Source: SAR116 cluster bacterium AG-426-I14 (GTDB lineage: Bacteria; Pseudomonadota; Alphaproteobacteria; Puniceispirillales; Marisalimonadaceae). Taken from it: a stretch of 41,627 bases of DNA. The notes under the pieces are model-generated. The model did no database searches. It was not told the origin of the DNA and was given only the letters and a program-made list of their open reading frames with translations. The position numbers and the translations under genes were made by a program. The stretch covers positions 1 through 41,627 of the forward strand of contig QCNS01000014.1 in NCBI GenBank assembly GCA_003210055.1, written 5' to 3'. This document shows positions 24,762 through 34,597 of this stretch, piece by piece. Positions within the stretch are counted from its first letter, which is position 1. Every line of letters begins with the position of its first letter.

Positions 24762-25282
24762 CTAAAAATTTACTTAAAAAAAAGCCACTTAACAAAGATA
24801 TTTTAGTAAAACTAGACAAAAATGAAATAGAAGAAATAATTAGTAAATACCCTTCAAACCGAAAGTCCAGTGCAGTTTTACCTTTATTACATTTAGTTCA
24901 AAAAAAAGCTGGAGGTTGGCTTCCAGTTCATGAGATGGAGAGAGTTGCTAATATACTTGAGATGTCATATATGAGAGTTTTTGAAATTGCTTCATTTTAT
25001 ACAATGTTTAACATTCAACCTGTTGGAAAGTATCTTTTACAAGTATGTAAAACCACACCATGTTGGTTGAGAGGAGCAGATGATATACAAAAATGTATAA
25101 AAGATAATCTTGATTTAGATAATGGCAAAACCTCAAAAGATGGAATTTTTACTTTAATGGAGGTTGAGTGTCTAGGTGCATGTGTAAATGCTCCGATTTT
25201 GCAAATCAATGATGATTACTACGAAGATTTAGATTACAAATCTACCAAGGACTTATTAGATAAACTGAAAAAAAAACATTAA
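24758..25282 (+). CDS. nuoE: NADH-quinone oxidoreductase subunit E (C-terminal tail frameshifted)
   Basis: The 174-residue subunit has the thioredoxin-like [2Fe-2S] fold. Cluster N1a ligands are Cys97 and Cys102 (CKTTPC) and Cys138 and Cys142 (CLGAC). The N-terminal helical part has [15 protein letters not shown] and [10 protein letters not shown], both typical. The core is therefore intact and should work with NuoF and NuoG in the NADH dehydrogenase module. The frame ends as DKLKKKH just after nine A residues (25268-25276). Dropping one A would extend the protein by about 23 residues, through what looks like the normal alphaproteobacterial tail, up to the base before nuoF. So this stop is probably not the ancestral one. 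Confidence 0.93.
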   Translation: MTKNLLKKKPLNKDILVKLDKNEIEEIISKYPSNRKSSAVLPLLHLVQKKAGGWLPVHEMERVANILEMSYMRVFEIASFYTMFNIQPVGKYLLQVCKTTPCWLRGADDIQKCIKDNLDLDNGKTSKDGIFTLMEVECLGACVNAPILQINDDYYEDLDYKSTKDLLDKLKKKH

Positions 25283-25346
25283 AACTCCTAAAGGTTCTAA
25301 ACTAGGAAGAAAATCATCAGAGCCATTAGGTTTTAAAGGAAATTAA
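25283..25346 (+). other. Out-of-frame remnant or slippage-read C-terminal tail of NuoE
   Basis: Read in the third frame (codons beginning at 25284), this stretch encodes TPKGSKLGRKSSEPLGFKGN and a TAA that directly abuts the nuoF ATG. The G-x-x-x-GR-x-x-SEP-x-G pattern is like the C-terminal tail I know from alphaproteobacterial NuoE proteins. The segment has no start codon of its own. A one-base length change in the upstream A9 run would join it to nuoE. Confidence 0.75.
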
Positions 25347-26624
25347 ATGTTGAAAGAAAAAGATAAAATATTTACCAATATTTATGGATTTAAAGAAAAT
25401 AATATTTCAGGAGCAATTAAAAGAGGCGATTGGAATAACACAAAAAAGATAATATCTTTAGGTCACGAGACTATAATTGAAAAAATCAAATCATCTGGAT
25501 TAAGAGGTAGGGGTGGTGCAGGCTTTTCAACTGGTCTGAAATGGTCATTTATGCCGAAGATTGTTACTGATAGACCTCATTATCTTGTTGTTAACGCAGA
25601 TGAGTCTGAACCTGGCACATGTAAAGATAGAGATATCATCAGAAATGAACCACATAAGCTTTTAGAAGGTTGTTTGATTGCGGGCTTCGCTATGCAAGCC
25701 CATTCATGTTATATTTACATTAGGGGTGAGTTTGCTAATGAAGCTAAAATTTTACAAAGAGCAATTGATGAGGCATATGATAAAAACCTTTTAGGCAATA
25801 ATGCTGCAAAAACTGGATGGAAATTTAATATCTACTTACATCGTGGAGCTGGAGCTTATATTTGTGGAGAAGAAACAGCACTCTTAGAATCACTAGAAGG
25901 TAAAAAAGGACAGCCAAGATTAAAACCTCCTTTTCCTGCAGGAGTTGGTTTGTACGGTTGTCCTACCACAGTCAATAATGTTGAATCTATTGCCGTTGTT
26001 CCAACAATATTGCGAAGAGGAGAAAATTGGTTTAACAGTCTTGGTAAACAAAATAATACTGGAACAAAATTGTTTTGTATTTCTGGACATGTAAATAATC
26101 CATGTAACGTTGAGGAAGTGATGGGTATTTCTCTAAGAGAGTTAATTGATAAACATGCAGGTGGAGTGAAGGGGGGGTGGAACAATTTAAAGGCAGTTAT
26201 TCCAGGAGGTAGTTCTACACCACTATTACCAAAAGCAATATGTGATAATATAGAGATGGATTTTGATAGTTTGAAGGCTGTTGGGACTGGATTGGGTACT
26301 GCAGGGGTAATTGTAATGGATCAAACAACTGATATAGTAGAGTCAATAACAAGACTCTCACATTTTTATAAGCATGAAAGTTGCGGGCAATGTACACCAT
26401 GTAGAGAAGGGACAGGATGGATGTGGAGAATGATGAAAAAAATAAGTTCTGGTCAAGCAAAAATAAAAGATATAGACCATCTACTAGAATTAACAAAACA
26501 AGTTGAAGGTCACACTATTTGTGCTCTTGGTGATGCGGCTGCATGGCCAATTCAAGGTTTGTTTAAGCATTTTAGAAAAGACATTGAAATTAAACTTAGT
26601 AAAAATAAAATTGCTGCAGAATAA
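25347..26624 (+). CDS. nuoF: NADH-quinone oxidoreductase subunit F
   Basis: The 425-residue NADH-binding flavoprotein of complex I has [16 protein letters not shown] with the FMN/NADH glycine motif at 54-60, and [17 protein letters not shown] for the flavin. The cluster N3 [4Fe-4S] ligands are Cys346, Cys349 and Cys352 in [15 protein letters not shown], and Cys392 in [13 protein letters not shown]. It takes hydride from NADH onto FMN and passes electrons to NuoE and NuoG. It starts directly after the NuoE tail stop and is separated from nuoG by 16 bases. Length is normal. Confidence 0.97.
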   Translation: MLKEKDKIFTNIYGFKENNISGAIKRGDWNNTKKIISLGHETIIEKIKSSGLRGRGGAGFSTGLKWSFMPKIVTDRPHYLVVNADESEPGTCKDRDIIRNEPHKLLEGCLIAGFAMQAHSCYIYIRGEFANEAKILQRAIDEAYDKNLLGNNAAKTGWKFNIYLHRGAGAYICGEETALLESLEGKKGQPRLKPPFPAGVGLYGCPTTVNNVESIAVVPTILRRGENWFNSLGKQNNTGTKLFCISGHVNNPCNVEEVMGISLRELIDKHAGGVKGGWNNLKAVIPGGSSTPLLPKAICDNIEMDFDSLKAVGTGLGTAGVIVMDQTTDIVESITRLSHFYKHESCGQCTPCREGTGWMWRMMKKISSGQAKIKDIDHLLELTKQVEGHTICALGDAAAWPIQGLFKHFRKDIEIKLSKNKIAAE

Positions 26625-26640
26625 AATATAAACTGAAAAA

Positions 26641-28671
26641 ATGATAAAATTAGTAGTTGATAATTTAAATGTAGAAGTTCCAGAAGGTTCAACAGTCTTG
26701 CAAGCATGTGAAGAAGCTGGAATAGAAATTCCAAGGTTTTGCTATCATGAAAAACTTTCAGTAGCTGGTAATTGCAGAATGTGTCTGGTTGAACTTGAGA
26801 ATTCACCAAAACCAATAGCTTCATGTGCTATGCCTGCTTCATCAGGTATGGTTATAAAAACAAATTCATCAATGGTAAAAGATGCACGTAAAGGTGTCAT
26901 GGAGTTTTTATTAATCAATCATCCTTTGGATTGTCCAATTTGTGATCAAGGTGGTGAGTGTGACCTTCAAGATCAAGCAATGTTTTTTGGAAAAGGCAGC
27001 TCACGTTATAATGATGCAAAAAGAGCTGTTTCTGATAAAAATATGGGACCTTTGATAAAAACTACAATGACACGATGTATTCATTGTACAAGGTGTGTAA
27101 GATTTGCAAACGAAGTTGCTGGAGTTGAAAATTTTGGTGCTGTTGGAAGAGGGGAAAATGTTGAAATCACAACTTATTTAGAAAAAGCAGTTGTTTCAGA
27201 ACTATCAGGTAATTTAGTTGATTTATGTCCGGTTGGAGCATTAACCAGTAAACCATACTCTTTTTTGGCAAGACCTTGGGAGTTAACAAAAACTGAGACA
27301 ATTGATGTAATGGACGCTGTTGGATGTAATATTAGAGTTGATAGTAGAGATGGTAAAGTTTTAAGAGTATTGCCAAGAATAAATGAAGATATTAATGAAG
27401 AATGGATTTCAGATAAATCAAGATATGCAATTGATGGCTTGAGTAAACAGAGATTAGACGTACCATATGTGAAGGTTAAAAATAAACTTTTACCCTCTTC
27501 TTGGAATGATGCTTTTAAAAATATCAATGCAAAACTGTCAAACATTTCTTCTAACCAAGTTGCTGCGATTATAGGTGATCAAGCTGATACAGAAAGTATA
27601 TTTGCTCTAAAAAAATTATTTGAAAAAATTGACTCTAAAAAAATAGCGATTAATCAACATAATTATAATTTTTTGAAAGGTAATAGATCTAATTATATTT
27701 TTAATAGTCATATTAATGGTATTGAAAAATGCGACTCTATATTATTTGTAGGAATAAACCCAAGACTAACTGCTCCTATCATCAATGCAAGAATAAGAAA
27801 GAATTATCTAAATAGAGATATCCAAATAGCTTCTATATCAAGTGAAAAATTTGACTTAACTTATGATTATAATTTTTTAGGTAACAACATAGATGTTCTT
27901 AATGATATACATGATCAAAAAAATGAATTTGGTAAATCCTTTAACAAATCAAATTTTCCAATGATAATAATTGGTGATGAGGCTTTGAAAGACTCTCAAA
28001 GTAGAAATATTCAGAGCATTTGTATAGAAATTCTCACTAAAGCTAATGCTTTTAGAAAAGACTGGAATGGTTTTAATATTATGCATAATTCTTCCAGTAT
28101 CGTTGGTTCATATGATTTACTCAATAATTATTCTTCAATATCTCATTTTGAAATTAATAACCAATGTAAGACTGGAGAAATTAAGTTCTTGTTTTTATTA
28201 GGGGTAGATGAAAATTTGTATAAAGATTATAAGGATACTTTTATTGTTTACCAGGGGCACCATGGTGACGCTGGAGCACAAAGAGCAAATGTTATATTAC
28301 CGGGTTCTGCTTACACAGAAAAAAGTGCTTCTTTTATTAACTTAGAAGGACGATTACAAACAACTGAAAGAGCAGTTTTCCCACCTGGTGATGCAAAAGA
28401 AGATTGGGCTATAATTAGGGCGATGTCTGAGTTTTTAGGGAAAAAAATTAAATATGACTCGCTGAATGAATTACGAGATCAAATGAACAAAGAAGTGTTT
28501 GAAAAAATAATGTTTAGGGAAGGCAGTTTTAATAAAAAGCCATTAAAAGGCAAGTTTGAAAAATTAAATTCATCACATTTAATTGGTTCTGGTAGAAATC
28601 AATATATGACATGTCCAATTTCCCGCTCATCTAATACTATGGCCGAGTGTTTAAAAAATCAGGAAAGATAA
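26641..28671 (+). CDS. nuoG: NADH-quinone oxidoreductase subunit G
   Basis: The 676-residue subunit holds three iron-sulfur clusters in its first 200 residues. Ligands for N1b are Cys34, Cys45, Cys48 and Cys62. N5 is bound by His94, Cys98, Cys101 and Cys107 ([14 protein letters not shown]). N4 is bound by Cys146, Cys149, Cys152 (CIHCTRC) and a cysteine in VDLCPVGAL near 196. The remaining 470 residues form the molybdopterin-oxidoreductase-like domain, without a cofactor site, as is usual in alphaproteobacteria and mitochondria. The domain is Asn/Ser-rich and divergent between about 300 and 500. The stop is one base before nuoH. Confidence 0.96.
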   Translation: MIKLVVDNLNVEVPEGSTVLQACEEAGIEIPRFCYHEKLSVAGNCRMCLVELENSPKPIASCAMPASSGMVIKTNSSMVKDARKGVMEFLLINHPLDCPICDQGGECDLQDQAMFFGKGSSRYNDAKRAVSDKNMGPLIKTTMTRCIHCTRCVRFANEVAGVENFGAVGRGENVEITTYLEKAVVSELSGNLVDLCPVGALTSKPYSFLARPWELTKTETIDVMDAVGCNIRVDSRDGKVLRVLPRINEDINEEWISDKSRYAIDGLSKQRLDVPYVKVKNKLLPSSWNDAFKNINAKLSNISSNQVAAIIGDQADTESIFALKKLFEKIDSKKIAINQHNYNFLKGNRSNYIFNSHINGIEKCDSILFVGINPRLTAPIINARIRKNYLNRDIQIASISSEKFDLTYDYNFLGNNIDVLNDIHDQKNEFGKSFNKSNFPMIIIGDEALKDSQSRNIQSICIEILTKANAFRKDWNGFNIMHNSSSIVGSYDLLNNYSSISHFEINNQCKTGEIKFLFLLGVDENLYKDYKDTFIVYQGHHGDAGAQRANVILPGSAYTEKSASFINLEGRLQTTERAVFPPGDAKEDWAIIRAMSEFLGKKIKYDSLNELRDQMNKEVFEKIMFREGSFNKKPLKGKFEKLNSSHLIGSGRNQYMTCPISRSSNTMAECLKNQER

Positions 28672-28672
28672 A

Positions 28673-29713
28673 ATGAATTTTGTTGAACAATTTGGTTTAA
28701 GTGTTTTTGGTAGTAACGATATTTCATTTTTAATAGTTGTAATATTGAAAATTCTTGCAATAGTTCTTCCATTATTGATCTCTGTTGCTTATCTCACTCT
28801 TGCTGAGAGAAGAGTGATTGGGTTAATGCAATTGCGAAAGGGTCCTAATATTGTAGGTCCTTTTGGATTATTTCAACCATTTGCAGATGCATTAAAACTA
28901 ATGTCTAAAGAGACAATTATGCCTACGGGAGCTAACAAGTTTCTTTTTGTTATTGCTCCAATGATTACTTTTGTATTAGCTTTGATAGCATGGGCCGTAA
29001 TTCCTTTTGATGAAAAAAATGTTTTATCAGATATAAATGTTGGAGTTTTATATCTTTTTGCTGTTTCATCTTTGGCAGTTTATGGAGTTATAATCGCTGG
29101 ATGGGCTAGTAACTCCAAATATGCATTTTTAGGTGCATTAAGATCTGCTGCTCAAATGGTTTCTTATGAAGTTTCAATAGGCCTTATTATAATATCAGTT
29201 TTATTATGTGTTGGTTCTCTAAATTTAACTGACATTGTACTTGCACAAAAGACTGTATGGTTTGCAATACCTTTATTACCTATGTTTGTGATGTTTTTTA
29301 TATCAACACTAGCTGAAACTAATAGAGCTCCTTTTGATCTACCAGAAGGAGAGTCTGAACTAGTTGCAGGATATTTCGTTGAATATTCTTCCATGTCATT
29401 TGCGTTATTTTTTTTAGGTGAGTACGCAAACATGATTCTGATGAGTGCTTTCACTGTGATATTATTTTTAGGAGGTTGGCTTCCTCCATTTGATATTTAT
29501 CCATTAAACTTAGTACCTGGTTTTTTATGGTTTGTTATAAAAGTATGTTTTATACTATTTTTATTTTTATGGGTTAGGGCAACCACCCCAAGATATAGGT
29601 ATGACCAATTAATGAGATTGGGTTGGAAAATTTTCTTACCATTTTCACTTTGTTGGGTGGTTTTAACAGCGAGTTTTTTAATGTTATTTGATATGCTTCC
29701 AAAAAGTGTATAG
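28673..29713 (+). CDS. nuoH: NADH-quinone oxidoreductase subunit H
   Basis: The 346-residue membrane subunit has about eight helices and docks the quinone cavity onto the membrane arm. [20 protein letters not shown] is the family's first signature. [20 protein letters not shown] (from Glu215) is the conserved loop rich in acidic residues that lines the quinone entry path. [18 protein letters not shown] is the conserved C-terminal loop. It lies in normal operon order between nuoG and nuoI. Confidence 0.97.
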   Translation: MNFVEQFGLSVFGSNDISFLIVVILKILAIVLPLLISVAYLTLAERRVIGLMQLRKGPNIVGPFGLFQPFADALKLMSKETIMPTGANKFLFVIAPMITFVLALIAWAVIPFDEKNVLSDINVGVLYLFAVSSLAVYGVIIAGWASNSKYAFLGALRSAAQMVSYEVSIGLIIISVLLCVGSLNLTDIVLAQKTVWFAIPLLPMFVMFFISTLAETNRAPFDLPEGESELVAGYFVEYSSMSFALFFLGEYANMILMSAFTVILFLGGWLPPFDIYPLNLVPGFLWFVIKVCFILFLFLWVRATTPRYRYDQLMRLGWKIFLPFSLCWVVLTASFLMLFDMLPKSV

Positions 29714-29726
29714 TTTAGAGTAAATT

Positions 29727-30218
29727 ATGTTTAAGAAATTATATTTTAATATTAAAAACTTTTTTCTTATAGAAATTATAAGGGGTTTGATGCTTACTCT
29801 TAAATATTTCTTTAAAAAGAAAGTTACTATCAACTACCCTTACGAAAAAGGTCCTATTTCACCAAGGTTCAGAGGAGAACATGCTCTTAGAAGGTATCCA
29901 AATGGGGAGGAGAGGTGTATTGCTTGCAAATTATGTGAAGCAATATGTCCAGCACAAGCAATTAAAATTGAAGCAGAGCCAAGACCAGATGGCAGCAGAC
30001 GTACAACTAAGTATGATATAGATATGACAAAGTGTATTTACTGTGGTTTTTGTGCCGAAGCATGTCCAGTAGATGCTATAGTTGAGGGACCAAATTTTGA
30101 ATTTGCTACTGAGACACGTGAAGAATTATTTTATGACAAAGAAAAACTTTTAGCTAATGGTGAAAGATGGGAAGATCAAATAGCAGCTTCGCTTAAACTT
30201 GACTCTAATTACAGGTGA
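29727..30218 (+). CDS. nuoI: NADH-quinone oxidoreductase subunit I
   Basis: The 163-residue ferredoxin-like subunit binds clusters N6a and N6b. The first set is Cys64, Cys67, Cys70 and Cys74 ([11 protein letters not shown]). The second is Cys103, Cys106, Cys109 and Cys113 ([11 protein letters not shown]). An amphipathic N-terminus ([19 protein letters not shown]) anchors it to the membrane arm. It passes electrons from NuoG to the N2 cluster of NuoB. The end, [17 protein letters not shown], is typical. Confidence 0.97.
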   Translation: MFKKLYFNIKNFFLIEIIRGLMLTLKYFFKKKVTINYPYEKGPISPRFRGEHALRRYPNGEERCIACKLCEAICPAQAIKIEAEPRPDGSRRTTKYDIDMTKCIYCGFCAEACPVDAIVEGPNFEFATETREELFYDKEKLLANGERWEDQIAASLKLDSNYR

Positions 30219-30229
30219 TGGTGTAAGTA

Positions 30230-30829
30230 GTGCTCTCAACAACTCTATTTTATATTTTTTCAATTATAATTGTTTTGTCTTGTTTAGGAGTGGTTTCTTC
30301 AAAAAACCCAGTATATTCAGTTCTTTTTTTAATTTTAGCTTTTATTAACTCGGCAATCTTGTTTTTGTTTTTAAACGCAGAGTTTTTAGCAATGTTATTA
30401 ATTGTAGTATATGTTGGAGCAGTGGCTGTATTATTTCTTTTTGTTGTAATGATGCTAAACGTTAAAAACGAAGAAAAAAACATAAAATTTCAGAAATATA
30501 CCCCTTTTACATTACTCATTGTAACAGTGGTTTTTGTAGAAATTTTATATATTTTTGTATCTGATGATGTGATATTGAAAAATATTTCCTTAAGTGAAAA
30601 CTTGTCTTTTAAAAATAATACAATTTTTTTAGGAAATATTTTATATACAGATTATTTTTTGCTTTTTCAAATATCAGGGATAATTTTATTAGTCGCTATG
30701 ATAGGGGCTATAGTATTAACCTTAAGATCTAGAATTGGGGTAAGAAAACAAGTTATAAACAAACAAATCAGTACTTCTAAATCTGATGTTATTGAAATAG
30801 CAAAGGTCAAAAGTGGAGACGGAGCTTGA
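30230..30829 (+). CDS. nuoJ: NADH-quinone oxidoreductase subunit J
   Basis: The 199-residue membrane subunit has five helices. FLNAEFLAMLLIVVYVGAVA contains the helix-3 pi-bulge region that couples quinone reduction to proton pumping. GTG at 30230 is the first possible start after an in-frame stop at 30224, and it has only a weak ribosome binding site. The stop is directly followed by the nuoK ATG. The C-terminal tail is hydrophilic (RKQVINKQISTSKSDVIEI). Length is normal. Confidence 0.94.
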   Translation: MLSTTLFYIFSIIIVLSCLGVVSSKNPVYSVLFLILAFINSAILFLFLNAEFLAMLLIVVYVGAVAVLFLFVVMMLNVKNEEKNIKFQKYTPFTLLIVTVVFVEILYIFVSDDVILKNISLSENLSFKNNTIFLGNILYTDYFLLFQISGIILLVAMIGAIVLTLRSRIGVRKQVINKQISTSKSDVIEIAKVKSGDGA

Positions 30830-31165
30830 ATGGATTTTATATTTAATTTTTTTTCTGAAGATATACAAATGAAGCATTACTTAGTGCTGTCCTCCGCGAT
30901 ATTTTTAATTGGGATTATTGGTATTTTCTTGAATCGTAAAAATGTAATTATTATCTTAATGTCTATTGAGTTATTACTATTGTCAGTCAATATTAATTTT
31001 ATTGCTTTTGCATATTTTACAAATACCATTACAGGTCAAATTTTTTCTTTATTTATATTAACTATTGTTGCAGCTGAAGCTGCAATAGGATTAGCAATTT
31101 TAGTAGTTTATTATAGAAATAAAGGAACAATTGACGTTAAAGAAATTAATTTGCTCAAGGGTTAA
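30830..31165 (+). CDS. nuoK: NADH-quinone oxidoreductase subunit K
   Basis: The 111-residue, three-helix subunit has [20 protein letters not shown] with the helix-2 glutamate of the proton path, and [19 protein letters not shown] with the next. Homologues are usually about 101 residues and start close to the segment [13 protein letters not shown]. The ATG at 30869 would give that shape, but the ATG at 30830 abuts the nuoJ stop and is favoured by coupling. Neither has a clear Shine-Dalgarno site. Confidence 0.95.
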   Translation: MDFIFNFFSEDIQMKHYLVLSSAIFLIGIIGIFLNRKNVIIILMSIELLLLSVNINFIAFAYFTNTITGQIFSLFILTIVAAEAAIGLAILVVYYRNKGTIDVKEINLLKG

Positions 31166-31166
31166 A

Positions 31167-33092
31167 ATGTATAATTTAATAGTCTTTTTACCTCTATTTG
31201 GTGCTTTATTATCATGGTTTGTTGGTGATAGATGGTCATCAAAAGGTGCTTTTATAAGTACTATAACGTGCATGTTGCTATCCATGATAATTTCATGGAT
31301 AGCTTTTTTTGACTTAGCAATAAATGATAATTCATTTCAAGGTTTAGCTTTTCCATGGATAATTTCTGGTACTCTAAATATTAATTGGGGGTTCTCCTTT
31401 GATTCCTTGACTTGTATTATGTTAATAGTAGTTACAACTGTCTCATCAATGGTCCATATTTATTCCATTGGATATATGTCACACGATAATTCAAAATCCC
31501 GTTTTATGAGTTATTTGTCTTTTTTTACTTTTGCTATGTTAATGTTAGTAACATCTGATAATTTGTTTCAATTGTTTTTTGGTTGGGAAGGTGTTGGATT
31601 AGCTTCTTACTTACTGATTGGTTTTTGGTATAATAAAAAAACTGCTAATTTAGCTGCAATAAAAGCTTTTGTTGTCAATAGAGTTGGAGACTTAGGTTTT
31701 GCAGTAGGTATTATCTTTATATTTGTTACTTTTGATACAATAGACTTTGAAAATATTTTCGAATTAGCCCCATCTATGGTTGATGAAAAAGTTTATTTGA
31801 TTGGATATGAGGTTAACGTAATCGAATTCTCCTGTTTTATGCTTTTTATCGGAGCTATGGGAAAATCTGCTCAGCTTTTTTTACATACATGGTTACCTGA
31901 TGCGATGGAGGGTCCAACTCCTGTGTCAGCTTTGATACATGCTGCAACAATGGTTACTGCTGGGGTTTTTATGGTTTGTAAATTATCATCTCTTTTTGAG
32001 TATGCTCCTTTTACATTGTCCTTCATTACTATAATTGGAGCTGTAACTGCTCTTTTTGCTTCAACCATTGCTTTAACTCAATTTGATATTAAAAGAGTAA
32101 TTGCTTATTCAACATGTTCTCAATTAGGTTATATGTTTTTTGCAGCTGGCCTATCAGCTTATCCTGCAGCAATTTTTCATTTAACTACCCATGCTTTTTT
32201 TAAAGCTTTATTATTCCTTGGTGCGGGGTCTGTAATTCATGGTATGTCAAATGAGCAAGACATGAGAAAAATGGGTGGTGCATATAAAAAAATGCCTATT
32301 ACATATATTATGATGTGGATTGGTTCACTAGCTTTGGCAGGAATACCTTTTTTCTCTGGGTTTTATTCAAAAGATATGATTTTAGAAGTAGCATTTGCTT
32401 CAAATAACTTTATTGGAAATTTTGCATTTTTATGTGGTTCTTTAGCTGCTATTTTGACAGCATTTTACTCATGGAGGTTGTTATTTATGACTTTTCATGG
32501 GGATTTTAGAGGTAATAAAGAAGATTATAATAATATTCACGAAAGCCCATATTCAATGTTGTTTCCTCTGTTTGTGCTTGCAATAGGTGCTGTTCTTTCT
32601 GGTTGGGTTTTTGTTGAAATACTCGTAGGTAAAAGTTGGAATAGTTTCTGGGAAGATTCAATCTTTATACTAGCTGGCCATGATGCTTTTTTAGATGCTC
32701 ATAATGTACCTAAATGGGTAAAGCTATTTCCAATAGTACTTGGTATTATTGGAATTTCTATTGCAACAATTTGCTACGTTTTAATTCCAGAATTACCAAA
32801 AATAATTTCTATGAAATTAAGACCTTTATACATTTTATTTTTTAATAAATGGTATTTTGATGAAATTTATAATTTTGTTTTCATTCGACCTATGAAATCA
32901 TTAAGTATATTTTGTTGGAAAATTTTTGATAAAAAAATAATCGATGGTTTTGGCCCCGATGGGATTAGTTCAAGAATTCTAGATTTCTCAAAAATTTCTT
33001 CTAAATTACATTCTGGTTATTTATTTCATTATTCATTTGGGATGATAATTGGACTAACAAGTTTATTTTTAATTTTTTACTTTAATTTTTAG
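31167..33092 (+). CDS. nuoL: NADH-quinone oxidoreductase subunit L
   Basis: The 641-residue antiporter-like subunit has about 16 helices. I take the ATG at 31167, one base past the nuoK stop and preceded by AAGG; the frame is open further up, but only within nuoK. Glu141 in FFGWEGVGLASYLLIG and the lysines in FDIKRVIAYSTCSQLGYM are proton-path residues. The C-terminal segment (about 540-641) includes the long lateral helix that runs along the membrane arm. It pumps protons at the distal end of complex I. Confidence 0.96.
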   Translation: MYNLIVFLPLFGALLSWFVGDRWSSKGAFISTITCMLLSMIISWIAFFDLAINDNSFQGLAFPWIISGTLNINWGFSFDSLTCIMLIVVTTVSSMVHIYSIGYMSHDNSKSRFMSYLSFFTFAMLMLVTSDNLFQLFFGWEGVGLASYLLIGFWYNKKTANLAAIKAFVVNRVGDLGFAVGIIFIFVTFDTIDFENIFELAPSMVDEKVYLIGYEVNVIEFSCFMLFIGAMGKSAQLFLHTWLPDAMEGPTPVSALIHAATMVTAGVFMVCKLSSLFEYAPFTLSFITIIGAVTALFASTIALTQFDIKRVIAYSTCSQLGYMFFAAGLSAYPAAIFHLTTHAFFKALLFLGAGSVIHGMSNEQDMRKMGGAYKKMPITYIMMWIGSLALAGIPFFSGFYSKDMILEVAFASNNFIGNFAFLCGSLAAILTAFYSWRLLFMTFHGDFRGNKEDYNNIHESPYSMLFPLFVLAIGAVLSGWVFVEILVGKSWNSFWEDSIFILAGHDAFLDAHNVPKWVKLFPIVLGIIGISIATICYVLIPELPKIISMKLRPLYILFFNKWYFDEIYNFVFIRPMKSLSIFCWKIFDKKIIDGFGPDGISSRILDFSKISSKLHSGYLFHYSFGMIIGLTSLFLIFYFNF

Positions 33093-33101
33093 TGTATTGA
33101 A

Positions 33102-34583
33102 ATGATTTCTAGCTGGCCAATCTTGAGTATAACAACCTTTCTTCCACTCTGTGGCGCTTTCTTTATAATTTTAATTTCTAAAGAAAGTGAAAATAATAAC
33201 TCGAGTTTCAATGTTAAAACAGTTGCCTTGTGGACAAGTATCATGACTTTTTTAGCTTCAATTATTATATTAATAAATTTTGATTTTAATAGTAAAGGTT
33301 TTCAATTTGAAGAAATTTCAGAATGGGTGCCAAAATTAGGAATTGTTTATCATTTTGGAATTGATGGTATTTCTTTATCTTTTATTTTACTAACAACTTT
33401 TCTCATACCTATATGTATTTTGTTGAGCTGGAATTCAATAAATCATAGGTTAAGAGAATACATGATATCTTTTCTAGTATTAGAGACTTTTATCATAGGT
33501 ATGTTTTGCTCTTTAGATCTAATTGTTTTTTATATTTTTTTTGAAGGTGTTTTAATACCAATGTTCCTAATAATAGGCATATGGGGAGGAGTTAATAGGG
33601 TTTATGCTGCATTCAAATTTTTTCTTTATACTCTTTTAGGTTCTGTCTTAATGCTAATAGCAATAATATATATTTTAAATGTTGTTGGCTCTTCAGATTT
33701 AGTTGATGTTCAAAATTTTGATTTTAATTTTTATACACAAATATATTTGTTTTTAGCATTCATGATATCTTTCGCTGTTAAAGTTCCAATGTGGCCATTT
33801 CATACTTGGCTTCCAGACGCTCACGTAGAAGCTCCTACTGCTGGATCAGTTATACTTGCAGGTGTATTGCTAAAAATGGGAGGATACGGGTTTCTTAGGT
33901 TTTCCCTTCCTCTTTTCCCTGAGGCTAGTCAATTTTTTCAACCTATTATTTTTTTTCTTTCATGTGTTGCAATAATTTATACTTCTTTAGTAGCTTTCGC
34001 TCAAACAGACATTAAAAAATTAATTGCGTATTCTTCCGTTGCTCACATGGGGTTTGTTACTATTGGTATATTTACTTTTAATACTCAAGGTCTTGATGGA
34101 GCAGTATTCCAAATGATTTCGCATGGTTTAATTTCTGGTGCATTATTTTTATCGATTGGTGTTTTATATGAAAGAACACATACCAGAGATATTAATATGT
34201 TTGGCAATTATGCTTCAAAAATGCCTAGATTTAGTGTTTTTTTAATGATTATTACCTTAGGTTCAGTTGGTTTACCTGGGACAAGTGGTTTTATTGGAGA
34301 AATATTAGTTTTAATGGCTGTTTGGTCAATTAACCCGTTGGTAACTATTATGGCAGGTTTAAGTCTAATCTTAGGCGCAATTTATATGTTACGGTTTTAT
34401 AGAAAAATTGTATTTGGTTATGAAACTAATAAAAATGAATTAAAAGTCAAAGAATTAAATTTGAGAGAATATTCACTTTTCTTGCCTTTATCCTTTTTTA
34501 TAATTTTGTTTGGAATATTTCCAAATATAATTCTAAATTTTTTCATTCATCCGCATTCATTTATAATTAATTCAATAAATTAA
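33102..34583 (+). CDS. nuoM: NADH-quinone oxidoreductase subunit M
   Basis: The 493-residue antiporter-like subunit has about 14 helices. Glu148 in FFEGVLIPMFLIIGIWGG is the key acidic residue of helix 5. The segment AVKVPMWPFHTWLPDAHVEA and the central lysine region TDIKKLIAYSSVAHMGFVTI complete the proton channel. It begins 9 bases after nuoL. Length and motifs are standard. Confidence 0.97.
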   Translation: MISSWPILSITTFLPLCGAFFIILISKESENNNSSFNVKTVALWTSIMTFLASIIILINFDFNSKGFQFEEISEWVPKLGIVYHFGIDGISLSFILLTTFLIPICILLSWNSINHRLREYMISFLVLETFIIGMFCSLDLIVFYIFFEGVLIPMFLIIGIWGGVNRVYAAFKFFLYTLLGSVLMLIAIIYILNVVGSSDLVDVQNFDFNFYTQIYLFLAFMISFAVKVPMWPFHTWLPDAHVEAPTAGSVILAGVLLKMGGYGFLRFSLPLFPEASQFFQPIIFFLSCVAIIYTSLVAFAQTDIKKLIAYSSVAHMGFVTIGIFTFNTQGLDGAVFQMISHGLISGALFLSIGVLYERTHTRDINMFGNYASKMPRFSVFLMIITLGSVGLPGTSGFIGEILVLMAVWSINPLVTIMAGLSLILGAIYMLRFYRKIVFGYETNKNELKVKELNLREYSLFLPLSFFIILFGIFPNIILNFFIHPHSFIINSIN

Positions 34584-34597
34584 AGAAGGTTATTGTA

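Noticed and set aside
25856-26824. Three antisense open frames in nuoF/nuoG, around 90-109 codons each
   Set aside because: They mirror conserved coding sequence and show low-complexity Leu-, Ser- or Pro-rich content without family resemblance.
27174-27545. Antisense open frame of 123 codons within nuoG
   Set aside because: It lies fully inside a well-conserved gene on the other strand, has no recognisable motif and fits the frame openness expected from AT-rich coding sequence.
29164-29454. Antisense open frame of 96 codons within nuoH
   Set aside because: It is a shadow of the conserved nuoH sequence with no independent support.
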